Assembly (NCBI GenBank): GCA_035606355.1
Contig: DATNFO010000075.1
Span: 1 to 64,000, forward strand
Length of the DNA: 64,000 nt
Direction: 5' to 3'
From: Sulfopaludibacter sp035606355
GTDB taxonomy: Bacteria > Acidobacteriota > Terriglobia > Bryobacterales > Bryobacteraceae
The translations under genes and the position numbers were made by a program. Shown in pieces: positions 16,531 through 23,653 of the stretch (within the stretch, counting starts at the first letter, position 1; each line of letters opens with the position of its first letter). The notes under the pieces were generated by a model. The model was given only the letters and a program-made list of their open reading frames with translations, searched no databases and was not told the DNA's origin.

Positions 16531-16772
16531 GCGCGACTCCGGTTCGCCCACCTGGTCTGGGCCCCGCGCTTGTGGCACTCGCTGCGTTCCAGCGCCTGCC
16601 GTTCTGCCTGGCGAATCCGCATCCAGGCGTAGCGCTCCTCGCGCGTGCCGTTGCGATCGGGAGTGACAGCGCCGGCGAGTTGCGCCTCGACGTCGGCACT
16701 CAAGCGGATAGGTTTATTGCGCCGCTCCGGCTGGTACATGTCGTGTGCGGCGCTGTGGTTTCGGATACCCAT
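16527..16772 (-). CDS. Small basic phage protein
   Basis: 81 residues, Arg/Gln/Glu-rich and helical, with RLSADVEAQLAGAVTPDRNG in the middle and a basic tail (HKRGAQTRWANRSRA). The ATG at 16772 is four bases from the next gene upstream. The composition suits a nucleic-acid-binding helical protein but no family is recognised. Part of the compact early operon. Confidence 0.5.
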   Translation of the reverse strand: MGIRNHSAAHDMYQPERRNKPIRLSADVEAQLAGAVTPDRNGTREERYAWMRIRQAERQALERSECHKRGAQTRWANRSRA

Positions 16773-16776
16773 GGAT

Positions 16777-16956
16777 TCAGTTCGCGTTCTGTTTTTGCTT
16801 TCCGTACACCGTCACCTGCTTATGCTTTCTCCCCGGCTGACCAAGCAAACCCCGCCTCTGCGCTTCCAGTGCATTCGGGCAGCACCACGCCTCTTTGCCG
16901 GGTCGCGAATCGATCTGCCGCAGTTCGCCGCCGCAATCGGGGCAGCGATACGTCAT
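16777..16956 (-). CDS. Small zinc-finger-like protein
   Basis: 59 residues from the ATG at 16956, which overlaps the upstream stop (ATGA). MTYRCPDCGGELRQID opens with a CxxC pair and WCCPNALEAQ supplies further Cys residues, so it can bind zinc. The C-terminal GQPGRKHKQVTVYGKQ is basic. Another of the early-operon cysteine proteins, unknown function. Confidence 0.55.
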   Translation of the reverse strand: MTYRCPDCGGELRQIDSRPGKEAWCCPNALEAQRRGLLGQPGRKHKQVTVYGKQKQNAN

Positions 16957-17138
16957 TCGAAATTCTGAGGAAGTGTCGCGCGACACACCTGATCACGGTA
17001 GAGGCCGACATTCGCCGTCCAATCCCCGCACCTGGTGCACACGTATTCACCGACCGCGTCCTTCCGCCGTCGCCACACGCACGGCCGCAACTGCCGGAGA
17101 ACATCGAGCAGCGCAATCTTGCGCCGGACATCGGCCAT
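16953..17138 (-). CDS. Small phage protein with a Cys pair
   Basis: 61 residues from the ATG at 17138 (MADVRRKIALLDVLRQ); a GTG at 17156 would add six. An N-terminal helix of alternating charge is followed by YVCTRCGDW, a CxxC pair, and a short tail. Stop overlaps the next start as ATGA. No family recognised. Confidence 0.5.
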   Translation of the reverse strand: MADVRRKIALLDVLRQLRPCVWRRRKDAVGEYVCTRCGDWTANVGLYRDQVCRATLPQNFE

Positions 17139-17178
17139 GCTCACGAATTCCAGCACGGCGCGCGCCGATCGGACGCGG

Positions 17179-17478
17179 TCAAGCTACATTCGCGTTGAGG
17201 CATTGCCCGCCCCTTTCCGGTTGCGGAGACTTTCTATCCACACCCGCCGCCGCCTCGGCCGCATCGACCATCTGCGCCAGGCGCTCCATACTGATTCGCT
17301 CGCGACTGCCCCACGGGTTCGCGGGATTCGAAAAGGTCCACACGTGGGAGCCCTCCTGCAGCAGTGCTGGCACCAGATCCGGCCGCGCCTTCCGAAGCGC
17401 GTGCCAGCGCATAAACAGCCGCACGGTAATGATGTCGCGGTCCTCGCCTTCTCGGGTCCTACTCGGTCTGTACGTCAC
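17179..17478 (-). CDS. Small phage protein of unknown function
   Basis: 99 residues starting at GTG 17478, one base after the upstream stop. Basic N-terminus (MTYRPSRTREGEDRD), a Trp/Arg helix (FMRWHALRKARPDLVPALL) and a helical C-terminal half (RISMERLAQMVDAAEAAAG). Spacing to the next gene (40 bases) is the largest in this operon. No known motif. Confidence 0.5.
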   Translation of the reverse strand: MTYRPSRTREGEDRDIITVRLFMRWHALRKARPDLVPALLQEGSHVWTFSNPANPWGSRERISMERLAQMVDAAEAAAGVDRKSPQPERGGQCLNANVA

Positions 17479-17479
17479 C

Positions 17480-17719
17480 TCAGTTAATCTCCGATGGCGG
17501 CGTTACAGCCTTCACCGCAAATGCGGCATCTGCCGCGCGCTCAAACACGTCGCCGGCGTCTTTGGTCGCGATGAACACCGACACGGTCCCGCCCGGGAAA
17601 GTAATTTCACGGCGCGCGTACCCTTCGTCGCCGCGAGCTTTCGTCCGCTCCATCACGTCGCGGATCATACGGGTCACCATCTTGCCCAACTTTAGGAACT
17701 GCTCATCATCGCGGCTCAT
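17480..17719 (-). CDS. Small phage protein of unknown function
   Basis: 79 residues; start at ATG 17719, one base from the upstream stop. Acidic helical N-terminus (SRDDEQFLKLGKMVTRMI) and then beta-type stretches (REITFPGGTVSVFIATKD). No recognised motif, and the packing in the operon is the main support. Confidence 0.5.
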   Translation of the reverse strand: MSRDDEQFLKLGKMVTRMIRDVMERTKARGDEGYARREITFPGGTVSVFIATKDAGDVFERAADAAFAVKAVTPPSEIN

Positions 17720-17720
17720 C

Positions 17721-18047
17721 TTAAACGCGCTCCTCCGCTGGCTTCGGCATCAGTTGCATTCCAAGACGCAACAGCGGAACTGAGGCATTTGCCACTTCAA
17801 GCTGCCGCTGTCGAAATTCTTCCCTTGGAATCTTCGACCAGTCATCCGCGCAGAGCAGTTCGTTTTCGCGGATCTTGGCTTTCGTCCAATCAATCAGAAC
17901 CGATTTCAATTCGGCGTGTTGCTTCGCCAGTCGCGTGAGTCTCGCGGCATCGCAGTTGGTGTGCTCGAAGGCTGTTACGTCAGGACGATGCAATTCGGGC
18001 TCGCCACACTTCCGGCACTTGCGCATCCGGCCAGCAAATTCACTCAT
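17721..18047 (-). CDS. Small phage protein with N-terminal Cys cluster
   Basis: 108 residues. It opens MSEFAGRMRKCRKCGEPELH with a CxxC pair and has FEHTNCDAARL, so it probably binds zinc. The rest is a helical region (RLAKQHAELKSVLIDWTKA) with Glu/Lys pairs. Its start overlaps the stop of the ASCH gene by four bases (18044-18047). No specific function can be given. Confidence 0.5.
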   Translation of the reverse strand: MSEFAGRMRKCRKCGEPELHRPDVTAFEHTNCDAARLTRLAKQHAELKSVLIDWTKAKIRENELLCADDWSKIPREEFRQRQLEVANASVPLLRLGMQLMPKPAEERV

Positions 18048-18514
18048 TTCACACGCTCCGGAATGGTGCAGCTAACAAGCGAGCCGGTTCTTTCGTGCAC
18101 GGGAGCGAGCGGCGCATCCGCGTATCTAAGTCCCCCATCTGGCACTCGCCACTCCCACAGGCCGAGAGCGCCGCGTGCCAGTTCCGGCACTGCCAGCAAC
18201 TTCGGCGATTCGTACAGGTGGCCAAACCTGCCCTGAAACCACGGCGATTCATACTGCTTGACGCAGCCGATCTGATTGACCGTGCCGAGAACAGCACCAC
18301 GCTCCAACGATTCAGGGTCCGGGATGCGACAGGCCAGCGCCGGATCGAACGTCCGCACGAAGTCTCGCGCGTCTTCGTATTCGTCACGCGTCATGCCTTG
18401 CGCTGCATGGATCGCAAGCAGCCCACGATACGCTGTATACCAGTCGCGGTTTTCGACCGGCTTGCCGTGGAACAGCAGCCAAGCCCATGGCTGGCGTACG
18501 GTGATAGCTTTCAT
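18044..18514 (-). CDS. ASCH-domain protein
   Basis: 156 residues. It opens with the family signature MKAITVRQPWAWLLFHGK, PVENRDWYTAYRGLLAIHA follows, and later WFQGRFGHLYES. ASCH domains bind RNA or modified nucleosides, and some are hydrolases for acetylcytidine; phages also use them as anti-restriction or host-takeover factors. It is linked by one-base overlap to a 54-residue gene and by ATGA to the next gene, so it belongs to the early operon. No catalytic identity can be given from sequence. Confidence 0.85.
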   Translation of the reverse strand: MKAITVRQPWAWLLFHGKPVENRDWYTAYRGLLAIHAAQGMTRDEYEDARDFVRTFDPALACRIPDPESLERGAVLGTVNQIGCVKQYESPWFQGRFGHLYESPKLLAVPELARGALGLWEWRVPDGGLRYADAPLAPVHERTGSLVSCTIPERVK

Positions 18515-18678
18515 CAGCTACTCCATTCCGCCGGGTTCACCGGCAACGCAATTCCCTGCACGGCCAAGCTGACAGCCAGCCACCGCACGAGATGCAACCG
18601 CGCACCGATGGAGCGACCGTCCCAAGGCTTGAGCAGTTCGACGTCGGTGAACGCTTCGAAGCTGGCGCGGCGCTTCAT
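18514..18678 (-). CDS. Small phage protein, 54 residues
   Basis: Found by reading between neighbours: ATG at 18678 overlaps the upstream stop (ATGA) and TGA ends at 18514, sharing one base with the ASCH start (TGATG). The peptide begins MKRRASFEAFTDVELLK and has hydrophobic VRWLAVSLAVQGIALPV near the end, which could be an amphipathic or membrane helix. No known family. Confidence 0.6.
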   Translation of the reverse strand: MKRRASFEAFTDVELLKPWDGRSIGARLHLVRWLAVSLAVQGIALPVNPAEWSS

Positions 18679-19052
18679 GACAGAGCACCCCCCAATCGCT
18701 CTACGGTTTTCAGGATGATTCCCGCTTCGACAGCGCTAATCGGTTTCTCAGGTCCGCAACCAACAGGGCACTGCAACCGCTCCACGCGTGCCGCACCGAA
18801 CAGCCGGCAGACCGCAGGCCGAATCTCATAGACGGAGCAGCGGCCAGAATCCGTGAGCAAGCCGCACGTTATCGTCCCGGGCTTCACGATGGGCCAACCG
18901 TTACCACCACGCGCGGCAAGGATGCGGAAGTGCTCTGCGCGGGTCATCAGCACCGGCCCGCAGCATTCTGTGCATCCGGGCTTGCAGGTGAAGGAAGGAA
19001 TGCGCGCGGTCGCGGCGTCGATCTGCACGAGCGTATCCGCTTTCCGATTCAC
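18675..19052 (-). CDS. YkgJ-type cysteine-cluster protein
   Basis: 125 residues from the GTG at 19052 (GTGA overlap with the upstream stop). Cysteines at FTCKPGCTECCGPVLM (CxxxCxxCC) then RCSVYEIRPAVCRLFG match the YkgJ/zinc- or iron-binding CxxxCxxC family, which also occurs in host genomes as small Fe-S/zinc proteins. In a phage early region the role is unknown. A longer start at 19076 is possible. Confidence 0.75.
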   Translation of the reverse strand: MNRKADTLVQIDAATARIPSFTCKPGCTECCGPVLMTRAEHFRILAARGGNGWPIVKPGTITCGLLTDSGRCSVYEIRPAVCRLFGAARVERLQCPVGCGPEKPISAVEAGIILKTVERLGGALS

Positions 19053-19294
19053 AGCTCTCGCGCTCCTTGAACGCATGCAGCCGCATTTTGACGTGCAGGC
19101 GATGGGCTATCCATCGTGTTCGTCTTGATTTCAAGTCCTCTCTTCATCTGCTGCCAGTCATACTCAAACTCTTTTCCGCATTCGAGACAGGTAACATGCT
19201 CGATGCTTGACCGCTGATACTTTGACCGGCGCTCCCTCTGCGGAAACGTGGTGCGGCGGTGCGAGCAGCCAAAGAAAAAGGTACGGAAGTTCAT
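19049..19294 (-). CDS. Small zinc-ribbon protein (host-like)
   Basis: 81 residues starting at ATG 19294, which overlaps the upstream stop (ATGA). The sequence has CSHRRTTFPQ and VTCLECGKEFEYDWQQM, with a Cys-His cluster and a CxxC pair. To me this pattern resembles small acidobacterial host proteins of unknown function, suggesting acquisition from the host. The role is not known. Confidence 0.6.
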   Translation of the reverse strand: MNFRTFFFGCSHRRTTFPQRERRSKYQRSSIEHVTCLECGKEFEYDWQQMKRGLEIKTNTMDSPSPARQNAAACVQGAREL

Positions 19295-19830
19295 AGCAGG
19301 GCTCCCACTTCAGCTAGGGCCTGTTCCGTGCCTGACCCTGCGCTAAACTTGCCAAGAACAACAGCCCCGGGCGGCAGAGCTAAGACCCAATCGCAAAAGG
19401 CGCAGATTCGCTCGGCGCTCTTCTGTGTGCCATCCCATTTGCCGGGATAGTCCGGGCCGTTACCGCGCGCCCCAGTGTGAAAACTCACTTGGCCATAGCC
19501 AGGCAGGTCTACATACAACACCCAGGCATGAAACGCTTGCCCTGGATCTTCCTTCCAACCCCAGGTGATTGCTAGGGAGTCGGCATGCGCGAAAAGGATA
19601 TCGCACAGGTTCCCCATTGACCATTGCTTTCGCTCGTACGCGGCCGACCGATTTCCTCGGCCACGGTACACTTTCGCGCGCGCGGAACACTTCTGTGCAC
19701 GAAACAAGTTGACTGCGATTGCCCCTACTGCGTGGCTATCTTGCAGGGCAGCGTAAAACGCTTTCGTCAATTCGCCGTCCGACGCGACATAGACTTCGAT
19801 CGCTTTTGTGCGGATCACAGGCCGCCCCAA
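19291..19830 (-). CDS. Phage protein of unknown function
   Basis: 179 residues, soluble, with a mixed fold: VIRTKAIEVYVASDGELTKA at the start, then GAIAVNLFRAQKCSARAKVY, and hydrophobic AFHAWVLYVDLPGYGQVSFH in the second half. It is one of the largest unassigned early proteins. The start overlaps the upstream gene by 16 bases. Composition suggests an enzyme-like domain but I do not recognise it. Confidence 0.5.
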   Translation of the reverse strand: MGRPVIRTKAIEVYVASDGELTKAFYAALQDSHAVGAIAVNLFRAQKCSARAKVYRGRGNRSAAYERKQWSMGNLCDILFAHADSLAITWGWKEDPGQAFHAWVLYVDLPGYGQVSFHTGARGNGPDYPGKWDGTQKSAERICAFCDWVLALPPGAVVLGKFSAGSGTEQALAEVGALL

Positions 19831-20117
19831 GCTGCCGACCGCCGCGATGCCGCGTCCCTCAGTTCCTGGAGCGCCCGCTCTTCGCGAATCCGGCCCGGAA
19901 GTTCGACGCCTTCACAGCAGATCGCCGGCGTGAAAATTACCGGCTGCCGGAGTATCCATGCTTCGAGATGCTGCAAATGAAACAGCCGCTTTTCGGCTTC
20001 GGCCAGGCGAAGATTCAAATCACCGATCTCAGCGAGCAACTCCTGTTGCGAGCGGACGTTCGAGTGAGTGAACGTTACCGGAATCGGCGCGATATCTCTA
20101 GGGTGAAAGTAGCTCAT
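19815..20117 (-). CDS. Small phage protein with coiled-coil segment
   Basis: 100 residues from ATG 20117, which overlaps the upstream stop (ATGA). The middle is a coiled-coil-like helix (RSQQELLAEIGDLNLRLAEA), followed by LEAWILRQPVIFTPAICC and an Arg/Ala tail. No recognised family; the longer reading frame to 20597 is ignored because it conflicts with the next gene. Confidence 0.55.
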   Translation of the reverse strand: MSYFHPRDIAPIPVTFTHSNVRSQQELLAEIGDLNLRLAEAEKRLFHLQHLEAWILRQPVIFTPAICCEGVELPGRIREERALQELRDAASRRSAAWGGL

Positions 20118-20662
20118 ACTTCCCCCGCCGTTGCTTCGTAGGCTTCCTCGATAGCGCGCACCGTCTCTGGTTTGATCGCAAGAAGCCACGCCTCCACAGG
20201 CCTGCCTTGATGCGCAGCATCGGCTTTGACGTGACGGTAGATATCGAGCACCGGCCGGATTGCATTCCTCAGCTTTTCTTCCCGCGCCCGGTAAGCGGCT
20301 GCCCCGCGCTCGCATTCTGTGCACACGTGTGCAGCTTCCCCGCTTCCTTGCATCCGGTCCGTGGGATGGCAGGCACAGGGGCACTGCTGTAGAGCGGGGG
20401 GAAGCGTTTGCGAGCAGTGGCAGTCTTGGCACAGCCGCTTTTTGTGGATAACCGGTGATACGTCCATGATTCGCTCCTTCGCCGCCTGCGCCAAACGTTG
20501 GCAGCTTTCCGCCTGTACAAGACAGTAGGCTTTCTCTCGCGTTCCGTCTGGACATTCCGCCCAGGCCCGACGCCAGAACGCGGCGGCTGCGCGCCAACTG
20601 CTATAGGCTTCGTGCGCCCGGGCAAGCCGCATGTTTTCGGTGTAGATGGGAGTGTGGCTCAT
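20114..20662 (-). CDS. First gene of the phage early operon, unknown function
   Basis: 182 residues from ATG 20662, with AGGA about 9 bases upstream. The N-terminal third is helical (MRLARAHEAYSSWRAAAAFW), the middle is cysteine-rich (CQDCHCSQTL and CPCACHP, then VCTECERGAAAY), so it should bind metals, and the C-terminal third is helical. It lies next to the TGCGGGA repeats and is the first gene of the operon, a position often used for early regulators or host takeover proteins. No family recognised. Confidence 0.55.
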   Translation of the reverse strand: MSHTPIYTENMRLARAHEAYSSWRAAAAFWRRAWAECPDGTREKAYCLVQAESCQRLAQAAKERIMDVSPVIHKKRLCQDCHCSQTLPPALQQCPCACHPTDRMQGSGEAAHVCTECERGAAAYRAREEKLRNAIRPVLDIYRHVKADAAHQGRPVEAWLLAIKPETVRAIEEAYEATAGEV

Positions 20663-20684
20663 GGCGTTGTCCTGCCAAAACTGA

Positions 20685-20743
20685 TCCCGCACAATCCCGC
20701 ACAATTATGGGAAAACACGCCGCAATCCCGCAGAATTCCCGCA
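20685..20743. repeat. Four TCCCGCA repeats upstream of the early operon (operator candidate)
   Basis: TCCCGCA (minus-strand TGCGGGA) occurs at 20685, 20695, 20726 and 20737, in pairs separated by 10 and 11 bases with 31 between the pairs. A -10-like CATAAT (minus strand) lies between the pairs, without a good -35. The pairs are about one helix turn apart, which fits binding of a regulator to one face of the DNA. Confidence 0.5.
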
Positions 20744-20855
20744 TGAGGAATGTGGCTATTTTCGACCTGGGTGCTTGGGAGATAAGAGGTTAGGCCAAAA
20801 CAGGAACGCCGCAACCTGTTGGAAACGTTTCGGGTGATATTGTATCATTGGGGCG

Positions 20856-21761
20856 ATGCGCGAAGCGCTCATGGCCGATTCGGCGGGTTTGCGTGGTGAA
20901 GTCACCGCGTATCTCAATTTCTGCCGGATTGAAAAAGGCTTGTCGGAGAACTCTCTGGAAGCGTACTCCTCTGATTTAGAACGGTTTATGGAGCACGTTG
21001 CGACCTCCGAACTGCCCGGTACCGAGGGGTTGCGGGCCTATCTCGACAGCCTGTACCAGGCGGGCCTGGGTAACCGGTCGGTGAGCCGGCATCTGACGAC
21101 ACTGCGCAATTTCTACGGTTTTCTCCTGAGAGAGGGCCGGATTCCGGCCGATCCGACCGAACACTTGCGTGGTCCGAGGCAGTGGCAAACCATCCCTAAG
21201 TTCCTGAATCTGGAAGAGATCCAGAAGCTGATCGAGGCCCCGGACGTCTCTAAGCCGAACGGATCGCGGGACCGCGCGATGCTGGAGTTGCTATACGCCA
21301 CCGGACTACGGGTTTCAGAACTTTGCACCCTGGGCATCGGCGACCTGGACCGCAATATGGGAATCGTGCGGACCACGGGCAAGGGAAACAAGCAGCGGCT
21401 GGTGCCGGTGGGCAAAGCGGCGCTTCAGGCGGTCAGCGAATATCTGGAAAAAGGCCGGCCGGGGCTCCTGAAAGGGCGCTCCAGCCGTCATTTATTTGTA
21501 ACGGCGCGCGGCGGCTGCATGACGCGCCAGGGATTTTGGAAACTGCTGGCCGGCTACGGCAGGAAAGCAGGGATTTTTCGTGGCTTGACGCCGCACGTGT
21601 TGCGGCATAGTTTCGCGACGCATTTGCTGGAGCACGGGGCCGACCTGCGCAGCGTGCAGACGATGCTGGGGCACGCCGATATTTCGACTACCCAGATTTA
21701 TACGCATGTGATGCGATCGAGACTTCGGGAAACGGTTCAGAAACATCATCCTCGGGCCTGA
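20856..21761 (+). CDS. xerD: Tyrosine recombinase XerD
   Basis: 301 residues with an N-terminal SAM-like core-binding domain and the catalytic domain: Arg in YATGLRVSELCTL, Lys in TTGKGNKQRLVPV, HxxR in HVLRHSFATHL, His in MLGHADIS and Tyr in IYTHV. The end HHPRA is typical of XerD rather than XerC. With XerC (54627) it resolves chromosome dimers at dif. The start at 20856 gives an 8-base leader to a possible -10 (TATTGT); an ATG at 20871 is also possible. It is the first host gene after the prophage. Confidence 0.9.
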   Translation: MREALMADSAGLRGEVTAYLNFCRIEKGLSENSLEAYSSDLERFMEHVATSELPGTEGLRAYLDSLYQAGLGNRSVSRHLTTLRNFYGFLLREGRIPADPTEHLRGPRQWQTIPKFLNLEEIQKLIEAPDVSKPNGSRDRAMLELLYATGLRVSELCTLGIGDLDRNMGIVRTTGKGNKQRLVPVGKAALQAVSEYLEKGRPGLLKGRSSRHLFVTARGGCMTRQGFWKLLAGYGRKAGIFRGLTPHVLRHSFATHLLEHGADLRSVQTMLGHADISTTQIYTHVMRSRLRETVQKHHPRA

Positions 21762-21816
21762 GCGGCGGCTTCAACCGGCCGCTCGGAAGACATTTCAGTA
21801 AGGCGGAACGCTTGCG

Positions 21817-23145
21817 ATGAGCGATTACATCTACATGTTGGAGAGCCACCTGAGTCCGGACCAGAACCGGGTGGTGGAAGAAGTGCAGGCGGCTGCCGCG
21901 CCGGCCAACGTGAACCTATTCCTGACCGGCGGCGCGATGCGCGATATGCTGAGCGGCAACCGTATACGCGATCTGGATTTCGTGGTGGAAGGCAACGCGA
22001 TCAAGGTGGCCAAGAGCATTGCGGATCGCGGCACGGCGCGGATTGTGGCTACGGACGAAGATCGCAAGACCGCCGACCTGGTGTTCGCCAGCGGTGTCAC
22101 GGCGCAGATCGCCATGTCGCGCCAGGAGAAAGTAGGGCGCGGCGGCAAGGCGCAGATTTCACCGGCAACGATTCAGGATGACCTGCGCCGCCGCGATTTC
22201 ACTTGTAACGCGATCGCTTTATCGCTGAATAAAGCGTCGCGCGGACTGCTGCTGGATCCGCTGAACGGATTGGCGGACATCGAGCACAAGGAATTGCGGG
22301 CGGCCAGCGGGTATGGTTTCTATGACGATCCGTCGCGGCTGCTGCGCATGACGCGTCTCAGCGTGCGGCTGGGCTTCGCAATCGAAGAGCGCACGCGCAT
22401 GCAGGTGGAAAACGCGCGGGAAGCGCAGGTGGAGCAGCAGATTCCCGCTCGCGCATTGAGCGATGAGCTGCGGCGCATCAGCGGGGAAGACGCGCCTTCG
22501 GAAATTCTGACGCTTTTGAGCGAGAGCGGTCTGTTGAAGCTTTTCTCGCCGGCGCTGGAGGGCGCGAAGCTAAACCTCGCGGGCATACAGCGGCTCGAAA
22601 AGGCCGCGAAGATGCTGCCGGACGATATCAAAACCCGAGCCGCGCGCCTCGGTCCGTTCCTCTATTCGCTCACCGAAAAGCTGTCGCCGAAAGAAAAGGC
22701 CGCGCTGATCAAATCGACCGCGATGCCGAAGATCGACGTTGACGCGTGGCAGAAGCTCGAGGCGAAAGCCAAGAAACTGGAGACGGCGCTGCGCAGCGCG
22801 CGTATCAAGAAAGCATCTCAGGTCTACCACCTGGTGAACAACGCCGCGCCGGACGAGGTGCTGTTCCTGCTGTATCACTCGACCTTCAAACCGGTGCAGG
22901 AGCGGTTGCGCAATTATTTTCAAAAGTATCTTCCACAAGTGCAGGAGATTCTTCCGGAGGAATGGGCCAGCGTGGAAGGAAAGCCGGGAACGCCAAAATA
23001 CAACAAGGCTCGCGAGGACTTTGTTTCGCACCGGCTGGATCGAAGGGTAAAGAAGCCGGTGCCCGCGCCGGAATTGCCGCCGCCACCGCCTCCGCCGAGC
23101 TCGTGGACTACGCCTCAGACGGCAATGTCGCGCAGAGGACGATAA
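21817..23145 (+). CDS. CCA-adding / poly(A) polymerase family nucleotidyltransferase
   Basis: 442 residues with the class II nucleotidyltransferase signature: LFLTGGAMRDMLSGNRIRDLDF (GG and DxD, in the region of residues 34-56), then RRRDFTCNAIALSL and a GFYDDPSRLLRMTRLSVRLG neck motif. It adds CCA to tRNA ends or adenylates RNA 3' ends; sequence alone does not tell which. The C-terminal tail is Pro-rich (PAPELPPPPPPPSSW). It follows xerD by 55 bases on the same strand. Confidence 0.85.
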   Translation: MSDYIYMLESHLSPDQNRVVEEVQAAAAPANVNLFLTGGAMRDMLSGNRIRDLDFVVEGNAIKVAKSIADRGTARIVATDEDRKTADLVFASGVTAQIAMSRQEKVGRGGKAQISPATIQDDLRRRDFTCNAIALSLNKASRGLLLDPLNGLADIEHKELRAASGYGFYDDPSRLLRMTRLSVRLGFAIEERTRMQVENAREAQVEQQIPARALSDELRRISGEDAPSEILTLLSESGLLKLFSPALEGAKLNLAGIQRLEKAAKMLPDDIKTRAARLGPFLYSLTEKLSPKEKAALIKSTAMPKIDVDAWQKLEAKAKKLETALRSARIKKASQVYHLVNNAAPDEVLFLLYHSTFKPVQERLRNYFQKYLPQVQEILPEEWASVEGKPGTPKYNKAREDFVSHRLDRRVKKPVPAPELPPPPPPPSSWTTPQTAMSRRGR

Positions 23146-23148
23146 AAC

Positions 23149-23193
23149 CGAAGTTCCGGAATCGCGCTCTTCCAACGCGAAACCGGAACTTCG
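23149..23193. terminator. Inverted repeat between convergent genes
   Basis: CGAAGTTCCGG (23149-23159) and CCGGAACTTCG (23183-23193) form an 11-base stem between the convergent ends of the nucleotidyltransferase gene and the DUF1992 gene. An inner TCGCG/CGCGA pair is within the loop. No long T-run follows on either strand, so this is a stem-based boundary element at best. Confidence 0.45.
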
Positions 23194-23275
23194 ATTTGCG
23201 CCCCCGACGCAAAGGGTCGCAAGGTGTTATCTGCACTGTAAGCCCACGCGTTCGCAACATCAATGCTGGAAATGG

Positions 23276-23614
23276 TTAACGGGAGTCGACTGGCAGTTTT
23301 TGCTTGCTGGTTAACGGAACTTTCAGATTGAAAAGGGCGATGCGGCGGTTCAGGGCGGACGCACGCGCAAGACGCTCGGCCGGGTCGCACGCTGCAAGGC
23401 GGCGGCTCTCTTCTTCGATTTCGCGCGCCTCGATAATCCAGTCGGGGGCGAAGCCGTTGTTCTTAAGGATGTGGTTGGCCATGCGCTCCGAAGGATCTTC
23501 GAAGGGGTCCACGCTTAGGTCGAGAGGCTTTCCGCGGCCCTCGAGGTTGTCGAACGCGCCCTCGTCCATAGCTTCGCGAATCTTGCGCTCGGCAACGAGG
23601 TTCCAGACGTCCAT
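23276..23614 (-). CDS. DUF1992 / DnaJC28-like protein
   Basis: 112 residues containing the domain signature: ERKIREAMDEGAFDNLEGRG, then GKPLDLSVDPFEDPSERMAN and the short helix LKNNGFAPDWIIEAREIE. Homologues in bacteria are small cytosolic proteins and in animals form the C-terminal part of DNAJC28. Function is not established. It is a single-gene unit between convergent and divergent neighbours. Confidence 0.8.
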   Translation of the reverse strand: MDVWNLVAERKIREAMDEGAFDNLEGRGKPLDLSVDPFEDPSERMANHILKNNGFAPDWIIEAREIEEESRRLAACDPAERLARASALNRRIALFNLKVPLTSKQKLPVDSR

Positions 23615-23653
23615 GCTTCGATTTTAGAATGTTACGAACGCAAAAGCCGGCCG

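Larger units (their letters stand above)
1..20745 (-). mobile_element. Lambda-like prophage (partial, left end outside window)
   Basis: Every gene from 1 to 20,662 lies on the minus strand and recognisable ones are phage genes: primase-helicase, adenine methylase, terminase subunits, gpW, portal, S49 protease, decoration protein, capsid, connectors and tail. Head gene order matches the lambda group. The right boundary is placed in the 20,663-20,855 gap because xerD and clear host genes follow. Tail measure, lysis, repressor and integrase genes are not seen and would lie beyond the left edge if present. No duplicated att core can be identified from one end only. Confidence 0.9.

Noticed and set aside
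20663..20855. tRNA gene at the prophage edge
   Set aside because: No cloverleaf or T-loop pattern was found, so a tRNA attachment site is not supported.
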